Positions 15,935 through 24,413 of a stretch of 55,193 bases of DNA are shown here, piece after piece (the first letter of the stretch is position 1; every line of letters begins with the position of its first letter). The translations under genes and the position numbers were made by a program. Origin of the DNA: Sphingomonas bacterium (lineage in GTDB: Bacteria; Pseudomonadota; Alphaproteobacteria; Sphingomonadales; Sphingomonadaceae); contig NZ_JAQGLK010000035.1 in assembly GCF_028292925.1 (NCBI RefSeq), forward strand, positions 1-55,193, given 5' to 3'. The notes under the pieces were generated by a model. That model saw nothing but the letters and a program-made list of their open reading frames with translations, made no database searches and had not been told where the DNA came from.

Positions 15935-18900
15935 CTATTCCGCGGCCTGCGGCGCGGCCAGCGCGGCATCCAGCCTGCGGCTGACCGCATCGGGAGATCC
16001 GGTGCGGCGGGCGAGCAGGACGTACAGGATGGGGATCAGGAACAGGGTGATGATCGTGGCCAGGCTGACGCCCCAGACGACGACCACGCCGATCGCCCGC
16101 CGCGCGCCCGCCCCTGCCCCGCCGGCCAGCATCAGCGGCACCGCGCCGGCGACGGTGGCGATCGAGGTCATCAGGATCGGCCGCAGCCGGCGGCTGGCGG
16201 CATCACGGATCGCTGCGCCGATCGCATGCCCCTCGTCCCGCAACTGGTTGGCGAACTCGACGATCAGGATGCCGTTCTTGGCGGCCAGGCCGACCAGCAT
16301 GACGATCCCGACCTGGCTGTAGAGGTTGAGCGTCTGGCCCATCGCCGCCAGCCCGATCACGCCGCCGGCCACCGCCAGCGGCACCGTCGTCACGATCACC
16401 GCCGGATGGACGAAGCTTTCGAACTGCGCGGCGAGCAGCAGGTAGACGACGAGGATCGTCAGGCCGAATACCAGCCAGATCGAGCTGCCCGCCTCCCGGA
16501 ACGCCTGGCTCTCGCCGCGATAGCCGAGCGAGGTGACTTCCGGATTATCCCGCGCAGCCGCCTCCAGGAAGGCAAGCGCGTCGCCCAGCGCGTAGCCGGG
16601 GGCAAGCCCGCCGGTCAGCGTGATCGCACGCGATTTGTTGAACCGGCCCAGCTCGCGCGCACTCGCCGTCTGGCGGGTGGTGACGAGGTTGGAGAGCGGG
16701 ATCAGCTGCCCGGTGCGGCTGCGCACATAGACGACGGACAGATCCTGTTCGCTGCCGCGATTGGGCGCATCGGCCTGGACGAGGACGCGATATTCCTCGC
16801 CGCGATCGACATAGGTGGAAACGCGCCGCGATCCCATCAGCGTCTGCAAGGCTTGGCTGATATCGTCCACCGACACGCCGAGATCGCCGGCCCGTGCGGT
16901 ATCGACATCCAGCAATAGCTGCGGCTTGCTTTCCTTGTAGTCGGAATCGATGTTGACGATGCCCGGATTGGCGCGTGCCGCCACCATGATCTTGTCCCGC
17001 GCGCGGGCCAGATCGGGGTAGCTGGCGCCCGTGATCACCAGGTTGATCGGCTGCCCCCGCCCGCGCCCCAGCGACGAGGGTGAGGAGGCGAGCCCGCGCA
17101 AGGCCGGCAGGTTCTGCAGGCTCTTGTTGATCTTTCCGACGACATCGCCGGTCGTGTCGGTCCGCTCTTCCCAGGGCTTCAGGAAGATGGTCAGCCGGGC
17201 CTCGCTGAAATCCTCCGATGCGCCGAAGCCGCCCGGCACGCGGCCGATCGTCTTGCGGATCGCGCCTTCGTCGATCATCGGATTGATCTCCGCCTCCACC
17301 GCGCGGAGGTAGGCGTCCATCGCATTGAAGCCGGTGCCCTCCGGCCCGGCCATCTGCACCTGGACGATCCCGGTATCCTCGCCCGGCGCGAGTTCCGACT
17401 TGAGCGTCAGGAACAACGCCGCGGCGATCGCCAGGAACGCGACGACACCGAGCAGCACCGGCAGCGGCCGCCGCAGCGCGCCATCCAGCAGCGATCCGTA
17501 GCGCGTCTCGACCCACGTCAGCCGCGCCTCCACCCACAAAGCGAGCCGGCCGCGTTTCTCGCGGCGCAGCAGCTTGGAACAGAGCATCGGCGCCAGGCTG
17601 AGCGCCAGGAAGCCGGACAGCGCGATCGCCCCGATCATCGCCGCCGCCAGTTCGCGGAACAGCAGCCCGGTCTGCCCGGCCAGGAACATGACCGGCACGA
17701 ACACGGCGCAGACCACCAGCGTGGTCGAGATCACCGCAAAGCCGACCTGCCGGGTGCCGAGATACGCGGCGACGATCGGAGACTCGCCGCCCTCGATCCG
17801 GTGATACACATTCTCCAGCACCACGATCGCGTCGTCGACGACCAGCCCGATCGCCAGCACCAGCGCCAGCAAGGTGAGCAGGTTGATCGAGAAGCCGAAC
17901 ACCCACAGCACCGCGAACGTGCCGAGCAGGCAGATCGGCACCGTCACCGCGGGAATGAGCGTCGCCCGCCACGATCCCAGGAACAGGAAGATGACGAGCA
18001 CGACGAGCACCGCCGCCTCACCCAGCGTATGCCATACCGCATCGATCGCGGCTGAAATGAACAGCGAACTGTCCGATCCGATATCCACCGTCACATTGGA
18101 CGGGATCGTGGCCCGCAGCTGCACCATCACCTGCTTGGTGGCATCCGCCACGGCCAGCGTGTTCGCGCCGGACTGGCGGACGATGCCCAGGCCGATGCTG
18201 TTGACGCCGTTCGAGCGAAAGACCTGGTAGGGATTCTCCGCCCCCTCCTCCACCCGCGCGACATCGCCCAGGCGGACCAGATAGCCGCCCGCGCCCCGGC
18301 CGACGATCAGTTGGGTGAAGTCGGCCGGCTTGGCGAACGGCCGGTTGACGCGGATCGTGACGTTCTGGGATCGCGCCTCGATCCGCCCGGCGGGCAACTC
18401 GACATTCTGGCTGCGCAGCGCACGCTCGATGTCGGCCGGCGTCAGCCCGAACGCGGCGAGCCGATCGGGCCGCAGCCACACCCGCGTCGAGGGCCGCGCC
18501 TCGCCGCTGACCTGCACCGTGGCGACGCCGTCGATCGCGGAGAAACGATCGACGACGTTGCGATCGACATAATCGCTGAGCTGCAGCTGCGACCAGCCCT
18601 TGGCCGAGAAGACGATCCACATCACCGGCTGTGCATCGCTGTCCACCTTGCGCACTTCGGGCGCGAGAACGTCGTCGGGCAGGTCGTCCGCCACGCCGGC
18701 GACGCGATCGCGCACGTCGTTCGCTGCGCTGTCCACCGACCTGCCGGGCGCGAATTCGATCGAGATCGAGGATCGGCCGTCGCTGGATCGCGAGCTGATC
18801 GTCTGGATCCCCTCGATCCCCGCCAGCCGCTCCTCGATCACCTGCGTCACCCGGCTTTCGACCACGCTGGCGGCGGCGCCAAGATAGGTCGTATCGACGG

Positions 18901-19036
18901 AGACGACGGGCGGATCGGTATCCGGATATTCCCGCACGGACAGGCTGAGGAAGGCAACGACGCCGACCAGCGTCAGCAGGATCGCGAGCACGGCGGCGAA
19001 GACCGGGCGGCGGACGGAAAGGTCGGATATCTGCAC
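15935..19036 (-). CDS. RND efflux transporter, inner-membrane permease
   Basis: A 1033-residue pump of the HAE-1/AcrB class with the usual 12 helices and two large periplasmic loops. It begins SDLSVRRPVFA. The proton-relay aspartates in helix 4 (VVDDAIVVLENV) and the lysine of helix 10 (AAKNGILIVEF) are present, so it should be active. Start codon GTG at 19036 has AGAGGG upstream. It lies 12 bases after the adaptor gene and needs an outer-membrane TolC-like partner, which is not in the window. Substrate is unknown; the subgroup includes multidrug, triclosan and dye pumps. Confidence 0.95.
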   Translation of the reverse strand: MQISDLSVRRPVFAAVLAILLTLVGVVAFLSLSVREYPDTDPPVVSVDTTYLGAAASVVESRVTQVIEERLAGIEGIQTISSRSSDGRSSISIEFAPGRSVDSAANDVRDRVAGVADDLPDDVLAPEVRKVDSDAQPVMWIVFSAKGWSQLQLSDYVDRNVVDRFSAIDGVATVQVSGEARPSTRVWLRPDRLAAFGLTPADIERALRSQNVELPAGRIEARSQNVTIRVNRPFAKPADFTQLIVGRGAGGYLVRLGDVARVEEGAENPYQVFRSNGVNSIGLGIVRQSGANTLAVADATKQVMVQLRATIPSNVTVDIGSDSSLFISAAIDAVWHTLGEAAVLVVLVIFLFLGSWRATLIPAVTVPICLLGTFAVLWVFGFSINLLTLLALVLAIGLVVDDAIVVLENVYHRIEGGESPIVAAYLGTRQVGFAVISTTLVVCAVFVPVMFLAGQTGLLFRELAAAMIGAIALSGFLALSLAPMLCSKLLRREKRGRLALWVEARLTWVETRYGSLLDGALRRPLPVLLGVVAFLAIAAALFLTLKSELAPGEDTGIVQVQMAGPEGTGFNAMDAYLRAVEAEINPMIDEGAIRKTIGRVPGGFGASEDFSEARLTIFLKPWEERTDTTGDVVGKINKSLQNLPALRGLASSPSSLGRGRGQPINLVITGASYPDLARARDKIMVAARANPGIVNIDSDYKESKPQLLLDVDTARAGDLGVSVDDISQALQTLMGSRRVSTYVDRGEEYRVLVQADAPNRGSEQDLSVVYVRSRTGQLIPLSNLVTTRQTASARELGRFNKSRAITLTGGLAPGYALGDALAFLEAAARDNPEVTSLGYRGESQAFREAGSSIWLVFGLTILVVYLLLAAQFESFVHPAVIVTTVPLAVAGGVIGLAAMGQTLNLYSQVGIVMLVGLAAKNGILIVEFANQLRDEGHAIGAAIRDAASRRLRPILMTSIATVAGAVPLMLAGGAGAGARRAIGVVVVWGVSLATIITLFLIPILYVLLARRTGSPDAVSRRLDAALAAPQAAE

Positions 19037-19048
19037 CGCCCGCGCCCT

Positions 19049-20119
19049 CTACCGCGCGTCGGCGGTTTGCGACGGCGGGCGTCGGGGCGCGGCGTTGCCG
19101 GGACCGGCCAAGCGAACCTTCATCCCGTCGGTAAGCTTGACGACGCCTTCCGCGACGATCCGGTCACCGGGGACGAGCCCTTCGAGCACCTCGACATGAT
19201 CGCCCTCCCGCGCCCCGATACGCACCGTCACGCGGCGTACGGTGCCGTCCGGCTGCAGCCGATAGACGAAGCGTTCGTCGCCCTGCCCGACCGCGGCAAG
19301 CTCAGGGATGGCCGGTGCGGTCCGCGAACGCCCCTCGATCGCCACGTTCATCAGCATGCCCGGCTTCAGCCGGCGATCGCCGTTGGCCAAGATCGCGCGC
19401 ACCAGTACCGCGCGGGTCGCGGGATCGATCACCGGATCGATGGTCGCGATACGTCCGCGGAACGGCTGATCGGGGAAGGCGGCGGCCCGCGCCACGATCG
19501 GCTGGCCGACGGAGAGGGTCGACAGGATGGTTTCGGGCACCGGAAAGTCGAGCTTGATCTGGGACGTGTCGCTGATCGTCGCAATCTCCGTCCCGGCGCT
19601 CACCACCGCACCTGCGGAGATCATCCGGAGCGAGGCGAAGCCGGCGAACGGGGCCCGGATAACCCGGTCGCCGATCGAGGCGCGGGCCTGCGCCGCCATC
19701 GCCTGCGCCGAATCCGCCGCGGCAACCTGCGCGTCCAGGCTGGCGTTGGTGGCAAAGCCCCGCTGGCGGAGTTGCTCGAGGCGGGCGAGTTGCTGCCCGG
19801 CGTTGCGCGCACGGGCCTGCGCATCGGCCAGTGCGGCGGTCTCCTGTCCCTGCGCCAGCACCGCGATGACCTGACCGGCGCCGACGTAGCCGCCATCGGT
19901 GAAGTTCAGTTGCACGATCCGCTCGGTCACGGGGGCGGAGAGCGTCACCTGCTCGCGTGCGCGCGCCGTGCCCACGGCATCGATCCGGTCGACGAAGCGC
20001 GCCGCCTGCACTACCGCGGCGGTGACCAGCGGGGCCGGAGTGTCGCCGCGTTTTTCCTCACGCGCACCACCGCAGGCAGCCAGCGCAAAGATCGGCAGAA
20101 AGGATAGGGCAAGTCGCAT
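19049..20119 (-). CDS. RND efflux periplasmic adaptor, lipoprotein
   Basis: A 356-residue membrane-fusion protein. The N-terminus is a lipoprotein signal with an ALAACGG lipobox. A lipoyl/barrel-sandwich segment (VTERIVQLNFTDGGYV), a short coiled-coil hairpin (about 95-150) and the beta-barrel and membrane-proximal domains follow, ending in VAEGVVKLTDGMKV. It links the permease to an outer-membrane channel. I start at ATG 20119 (MRLALSF), which places the signal correctly. It is the first gene of the efflux operon. A short perfect inverted repeat lies 44 bases upstream of the start and could be an operator. Confidence 0.93.
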   Translation of the reverse strand: MRLALSFLPIFALAACGGAREEKRGDTPAPLVTAAVVQAARFVDRIDAVGTARAREQVTLSAPVTERIVQLNFTDGGYVGAGQVIAVLAQGQETAALADAQARARNAGQQLARLEQLRQRGFATNASLDAQVAAADSAQAMAAQARASIGDRVIRAPFAGFASLRMISAGAVVSAGTEIATISDTSQIKLDFPVPETILSTLSVGQPIVARAAAFPDQPFRGRIATIDPVIDPATRAVLVRAILANGDRRLKPGMLMNVAIEGRSRTAPAIPELAAVGQGDERFVYRLQPDGTVRRVTVRIGAREGDHVEVLEGLVPGDRIVAEGVVKLTDGMKVRLAGPGNAAPRRPPSQTADAR

Positions 20120-20162
20120 AGCCTGCCGACGAGGGCTAATCCGTTGCACCGGCCGTAGCAAT

Positions 20163-20173
20163 ACGTGGCACGT
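20163..20173. promoter_or_regulatory. Short perfect inverted repeat upstream of the RND operon
   Basis: ACGTG-G-CACGT forms an 11-base perfect inverted repeat between the tlyA stop and the adaptor start. Placement and size suit an operator for a local repressor of the efflux operon, but no regulator gene is adjacent. It could also be chance in GC-rich DNA. Confidence 0.3.
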
Positions 20174-20206
20174 CACAATTTTTTACGCATCCGGATGGCG
20201 GAAATA

Positions 20207-20947
20207 TCAGTCAGGACTGTGCTTTGCCGCGATCAGGAATTCGATATTGCCTTCAGGCCCGGTAATCGGGCTCGGAACGATGCCGACGACGGTCCATTCC
20301 CGGCTTCCCACCCACGCGGCGACCTCCGCGCAGACCCGCGCGTGCACCTCGGGATCACGCACCACCCCGCCCTTGCCGACTTCCTCGCGCCCTGCCTCGA
20401 ACTGCGGCTTGATCAGCGCGACGAGGCGCGCATCGCGCCCGGCAAAGCCCAGCGGGGTGGCAAGCACCTTTTCCAGCGCGATGAAGCTTGCATCACACAC
20501 GATCAGGTCGATCGGCTCGGGGATCTCGGCCGCGGTCAGGTGGCGGGCGTTGGTCTTTTCGTGAACGATCACGCGATCGTCGGACCGAAGCTTCCACGCC
20601 AGCTGGTTGGTGCCGGAATCGACCGCATAGACCCGCACCGCACCCCGCGTCAGCAGCACGTCGGTAAAGCCGCCGGTGGAGGAGCCGACGTCCAGCGCCA
20701 CGCAGCCCGCCGGGCTCCACCCGAAATGATCGAGCGCGTGGGCGAGCTTCACGCCGCCGCGCGATACCCAGGGATGATCGCGCCCGCGCACCTCGATCGG
20801 GACGTCCTCGGCAATCGTCTGGCCGGCCTTGGCGACGCGCGATTCGCCGGCGAAGACCAGTCCGGCCAGGATCAGCGCCTGCGCGCGCGTCCGGCTCTCG
20901 GCCAGTCCGCGATCGACGAGCAACTGATCGGCACGCATTCTTTTCAT
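20207..20947 (-). CDS. tlyA: TlyA-family rRNA 2'-O-methyltransferase
   Basis: A 246-residue protein with an N-terminal S4 RNA-binding domain (RADQLLVDRGLAESRTRAQALI) and a FtsJ-like Rossmann methyltransferase domain. The SAM motif is DVGSSTGGFTD, followed by IVCDASFI and LIKPQFEAGR. TlyA methylates cytidines of 16S and/or 23S rRNA at the ribose. Older annotation as a haemolysin has weak support. The ATG at 20947 gives MKRMRAD; ATG 20938 is also possible. It lies upstream of the efflux operon on the same strand with an 87-base gap. Confidence 0.93.
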   Translation of the reverse strand: MKRMRADQLLVDRGLAESRTRAQALILAGLVFAGESRVAKAGQTIAEDVPIEVRGRDHPWVSRGGVKLAHALDHFGWSPAGCVALDVGSSTGGFTDVLLTRGAVRVYAVDSGTNQLAWKLRSDDRVIVHEKTNARHLTAAEIPEPIDLIVCDASFIALEKVLATPLGFAGRDARLVALIKPQFEAGREEVGKGGVVRDPEVHARVCAEVAAWVGSREWTVVGIVPSPITGPEGNIEFLIAAKHSPD

Positions 20948-21002
20948 GGCCGCTGCCCATGGCGCATCGCTTCGCCGCGGGAAAGAGACCGGCGGTCGAA
21001 CG

Positions 21003-21031
21003 TTGCTTGTCCACCATAGCGGTAGTAATAT
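21003..21031 (+). promoter_or_regulatory. Candidate sigma-70 promoter for the serine hydrolase gene
   Basis: TTGCTT at 21003-21008 and TAATAT at 21026-21031 are separated by 17 bases, and the ATG follows 50 bases after the -10. It is one of the few AT-rich spots in the intergenic region between two divergent genes. Confidence 0.4.
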
Positions 21032-21081
21032 GGTTGGCGGCGTGATGGGGACACTCCATCGACAAGGCCAGGAGACGACGC

Positions 21082-21741
21082 ATGTTGCACATCGCTTCCG
21101 AGACGGCGGGCCGCCGGCCGACGATCCTCACCGTTCCGGGCCTCGGCAATTCCGGCCCGACGCACTGGCAGACCCTGTGGGAGCAGGCGGACCGCGATTG
21201 CGTGCGCGTCGCTCTCGGCATGTGGTGCGATCCGCGCCGCAACGCCTGGGTGACCCGGCTGGAGCAGGCGATCCGCACTGCCGAGGCACCTGTCGTCCTT
21301 GTCGCGCACAGCCTGGGATGCGTGGCGGTCGCCTGGTGGGCGGCCCTGGCCGGCCAGCAATGGGGTGCGCCGGTCGCGGGCGCGCTACTGGTCGCGCCGC
21401 CGGATGTGGAGCGTGCGGATGCCTGTCGCGAGATTGCCGGCTTCGCCCCCGCGCCGCGGGTCAGCCTGCCTTTCCCGTCGATCCTGGTGGCCAGTGACGA
21501 CGATCCCTATTGCTCCGGCCAGCGCGCGTTCGACATGGCCCGGCTTTGGGGGAGCCATTTCGTCGATGCCGGCGCGTGCGGGCACATCAACGCGGACAGC
21601 GGCCTGGGCTGGTGGGGTGAGGGCCGCGCGTTGCTCGATCGCCTGATCGGTGCTGCGGAGGGCCCCGTCGCGCACGGCGCGGGACGGGCCGCCGCCCAGC
21701 CACTGCTGGACGGCGGTATCGACAGGCGGGCGCGTAGCTGA
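21082..21741 (+). CDS. RBBP9/YdeN-type alpha/beta serine hydrolase
   Basis: A 219-residue cytoplasmic hydrolase. The family opening VPGLGNSGPTHWQ is followed by the nucleophile elbow AHSLGCVAVAWW, an aspartate in VASDDDPY, and the catalytic histidine in AGACGHINADSGLG. The pattern matches the small serine hydrolases of the RBBP9/YdeN group; natural substrates are generally unknown. A clear AGGAG ribosome site lies seven bases before the ATG. The last 35 residues are polar and beyond the usual domain end. The gene is convergent with the cytochrome c gene, 19 bases away. Confidence 0.9.
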   Translation: MLHIASETAGRRPTILTVPGLGNSGPTHWQTLWEQADRDCVRVALGMWCDPRRNAWVTRLEQAIRTAEAPVVLVAHSLGCVAVAWWAALAGQQWGAPVAGALLVAPPDVERADACREIAGFAPAPRVSLPFPSILVASDDDPYCSGQRAFDMARLWGSHFVDAGACGHINADSGLGWWGEGRALLDRLIGAAEGPVAHGAGRAAAQPLLDGGIDRRARS

Positions 21742-21760
21742 CGCCGCCCGCTGCCGTTCG

Positions 21761-22150
21761 TTACTTCAGCGAACTGACGTAGTCGGCGATCGCCGCGGCC
21801 ACTTTCGGATCCTTCTGGCCGACGTAGATCATCTTCGTGCCGGGAACCATCTTCTTGGGATCGGAGATGTAGGTCGCGATCTTGTCTCGCGTCCAGGTGA
21901 TCTTCGACGCCTTCATGGCCGGCGAGTAGGTGTAGCCCGGAACCGTGCCCGCCTTGCGGCCGGCGACGCCCCACAGGTTCGGGCCGATACCGGATTTCTC
22001 GCCAGCCGCCACCTTGTGGCAGACGCCGCACACGGCGAAGGCCGGCGGCTTCGGCGCGGGCGCCGCCGCCGCGGGCTGCGCCGCAATCCCCGCCATCGCC
22101 GAGGCGACGACTGCACCAATCAACCGCACCCGCAGATCACCCGACGCCAT
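21761..22150 (-). CDS. Soluble periplasmic cytochrome c (c2-like)
   Basis: A 129-residue protein with a signal peptide (ending near AQPAAAA), one haem site CGVCH, KSGIGPNLWGVAGR and the axial-Met region with MVPGTKMIYVG. This is the class I cytochrome c2/c550 layout, typical of the mobile carrier between complex III and cytochrome c oxidases. GGAGG lies five bases before the ATG. It is not part of the oxidase operon but could be one of its donors. Confidence 0.92.
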   Translation of the reverse strand: MASGDLRVRLIGAVVASAMAGIAAQPAAAAPAPKPPAFAVCGVCHKVAAGEKSGIGPNLWGVAGRKAGTVPGYTYSPAMKASKITWTRDKIATYISDPKKMVPGTKMIYVGQKDPKVAAAIADYVSSLK

Positions 22151-22379
22151 GCATTCCTCCGTTGAAGCCAGTCACTTGTTCCGTGCTTGCCTATAACCCC
22201 CCGGGGCATGAACGTCGCTTTAATCTCTGCGACGCGATGAAATATCCCGCCTGCGCGACGAATGCGGCTGCAAACTCCATTGATCCATGATAAGAATAAA
22301 GGCCATTAGGCGGGCTGGCGATGACGGGGAGGCGGGCGTGTCGCACCCGGTCCGAAGGTCGACCGGTGGGAGGAGTATC

Positions 22380-22658
22380 ATGATCAGGTCCGAACTCGTG
22401 TCGATGTTGGCCACGGATAACCCCGATCTGGCGCTGAAAGAGGTTGAGCGCGTCGTGGATGCGTTCTTCGACGGGATCAGCAGACATCTGGCGCGCGGCG
22501 GCCGGGTCGAACTGCGCGGCTTCGGCGCCTTTTCCACGCGGCCGCGCACCGCGCGTACGGGCCGCAATCCGCGCACCGGCGAGGCCGTCGATGTCGACGC
22601 CAAGCACGTCCCCTATTTCAAGCCCGGCAAGGACATGCGCGCACGCCTGAACGTGTGA
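22380..22658 (+). CDS. ihfB: Integration host factor subunit beta
   Basis: A 92-residue HU/IHF-fold DNA-bending protein. [15 protein letters not shown] at the N-terminus is of IHF-beta type; VELRGFGAF and the beta-arm signature [13 protein letters not shown] with the intercalating proline are complete, and the end is [12 protein letters not shown]. It works as a heterodimer with IHF alpha (not in this window) in transcription, replication and recombination. The ATG at 22380 is preceded by GGAGGAG; the in-frame ATG at 22287 is not needed. Terminal ihfB genes often follow rpsA, which is not the case here. Confidence 0.95.
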   Translation: MIRSELVSMLATDNPDLALKEVERVVDAFFDGISRHLARGGRVELRGFGAFSTRPRTARTGRNPRTGEAVDVDAKHVPYFKPGKDMRARLNV

Positions 22659-22731
22659 CGCCTATGCTCTTGACCGATCGCCCCGCGCCTGCCTTGGCTG
22701 TCGGCAGCGCGCAACGGCGGCGCGCAGGCGG

Positions 22732-22816
22732 GCGGACGTGGCGAAACCGGTAGACGCGGCAGACTTAAAATCTGCTTCCCGATGGAGTGCGGGTTCGAGT
22801 CCCGCCGTCCGCACCA
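22732..22816 (+). tRNA. tRNA-Leu (anticodon TAA)
   Basis: Acceptor stem GCGGACG pairs with CGTCCGC, followed by A and an encoded CCA. The anticodon stem-loop is GCAGA-CTTAAAA-TCTGC with anticodon TAA. A long variable arm (CTTCCCGATGGAG) and the T-arm GGTTCGAGTCC are as expected for a class II tRNA of 85 bases. Confidence 0.97.
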
Positions 22817-22862
22817 TTCCGCAAAAGGGGCGTCCCGCGTCCGGCGCGCCTGGGGTTGCGCA

Positions 22863-24413
22863 ATGATCCGCGCCCTGCCCCTGCCCCTGCTGCTCGCCCT
22901 ACTCGCCCTGCTGGTCGGCTGCACCCAGGCGGATCGCGCCGCACCACCTCCGCCGGATCGCCTGATCCGCATCGCCGATGACGAGGCGAAGGGGCTCGAT
23001 CCGCAGAAACTCTCCGACCTTGCGACCCTTCGCATCGCGGCCGAACAGTTTGAGGGGCTCACCCGCTTCTCGGCTGCCGGCACCGTCGAACCCGGGCTGG
23101 CCAGCGGCTGGCGCGTTTCGCCCGATGGGCGAACATGGCGCTTTCCGCTTCGCCGCGCGCTGCGGTTTGCAGACGGCGTGGCGATCGGGCCGGAAACCTT
23201 CGTGCGCGGCTTCGCCCGGCTGCTCGATCCGGCAACGGCATCGCCCCACGCCGTCCTGTTCGCGCCGATCGCTGCGGTGCGCGGCGAGGCGGATGCCGTG
23301 ATCGTGCGGCTCCGCGCGCCTTTCCCCGCTTTGCCCGAGCTGCTGGCGCATCCGGCGATGGCGGCGCTGCCCCTGCACCGCATCGATGCCGCCGGAGACC
23401 GCTGGACCGCCGATCGCCCGATCGTCGCCTCCGGCGCGTACCGGCTGGTGGCGTGGGCGCCGCATGACCGCCTGACGCTGGCCGCCAACCCCGCCTGGCA
23501 CGACGGCCGGCCCGCGATCCCCGCGGTCGAATGGCGGCCGATGGAGGACAGGCTCGCGGCGCTGCGACTGTTTCGTGCGGGCGGTGCCGATCTGACCGGC
23601 GACTTTCCCGCCAGCCGCCTGCCCTGGCTGCGCGCCAACCTGCCCGGCGCGGTGCATATCGCCCCGTATCGCGGCGCTTATTATTTCGTGTTCAACCTCC
23701 ACGATCCGAAGTTCGCCGACGTCCGTGTCCGCCGCGCGCTCAACATGGCGGTCGAGCGGCGCTGGATCGCCGGGCCGCTGATGGCGATCGGCACGCAGCC
23801 CGCCTGGGGAGTGATCCCGCCCGGCACCGGCGGCCTGCCGGATTATCGGCCGGACTGGGCGGATTGGCCGCGCGCGCGCAGAATGGCGGCAGCGCGGGCG
23901 TTGCTCGCCGCTGCCGGCTATGGGCCGGGGCATCCGCTCAGCTTCGATATCCGCTTCAACAGCGATGCCGATCATCGTCGTGTGTCGATCGCACTGGCGG
24001 CGATGTGGCGGCCGCTGGGGGTGGAGGCGCGGCTGCTGAACAGCGAATCGGCCCTGCACTTTGCGGCGCTGCGCCGGCGTGAATTCGGCATCGCCCGCTC
24101 CGGATGGATCGCCGACATCGCCGCGCCGGAAAACTTCCTGGCAGTGCATCGCAGCGATGCGGGCGCGATCAACTATTCGGGCCATGCCGATCCACGCTAC
24201 GACACCGCACTGGCCGCGGCCGCTGCCGAACCGGATTCGGCGGCCCGCGCGATCGGCATGCGACGGGCGGAGACGATACTCATGGAGAATGCGCCGGTGC
24301 TGCCGATCTATTATTATGTCAGCCGCGCGCTCGTCGCCCGCCGGGTCGTCGGCTGGCGCGACAATCCGGCAAACGTTCACCCCAGCCGCACGCTCACCCT
24401 GGCGGGGCGCTGA
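22863..24413 (+). CDS. Peptide-type ABC transporter substrate-binding lipoprotein (SBP family 5)
   Basis: A 516-residue periplasmic lipoprotein: hydrophobic signal with lipobox ALLVGC, then a family-5 solute-binding fold of the OppA/DppA type. Recognisable pieces are [46 protein letters not shown], and the domain-II segment with [15 protein letters not shown]. The usual ligand class is oligopeptides, but no permease or ATPase gene is adjacent. The stop overlaps the start of a second, related lipoprotein gene by one base. I start at ATG 22863, since an earlier in-frame ATG lies inside tRNA-Leu. Confidence 0.9.
   Translation: MIRALPLPLLLALLALLVGCTQADRAAPPPPDRLIRIADDEAKGLDPQKLSDLATLRIAAEQFEGLTRFSAAGTVEPGLASGWRVSPDGRTWRFPLRRALRFADGVAIGPETFVRGFARLLDPATASPHAVLFAPIAAVRGEADAVIVRLRAPFPALPELLAHPAMAALPLHRIDAAGDRWTADRPIVASGAYRLVAWAPHDRLTLAANPAWHDGRPAIPAVEWRPMEDRLAALRLFRAGGADLTGDFPASRLPWLRANLPGAVHIAPYRGAYYFVFNLHDPKFADVRVRRALNMAVERRWIAGPLMAIGTQPAWGVIPPGTGGLPDYRPDWADWPRARRMAAARALLAAAGYGPGHPLSFDIRFNSDADHRRVSIALAAMWRPLGVEARLLNSESALHFAALRRREFGIARSGWIADIAAPENFLAVHRSDAGAINYSGHADPRYDTALAAAAAEPDSAARAIGMRRAETILMENAPVLPIYYYVSRALVARRVVGWRDNPANVHPSRTLTLAGR

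Noticed and set aside
16226-20107. Long plus-strand open frames over the RND efflux genes
   Set aside because: They mirror the real minus-strand genes, show no recognisable protein motif and have no start signals.
22250-22379. Clear promoter for ihfB
   Set aside because: An AT-rich stretch exists, but no -35/-10 pair with acceptable spacing and consensus could be defended.
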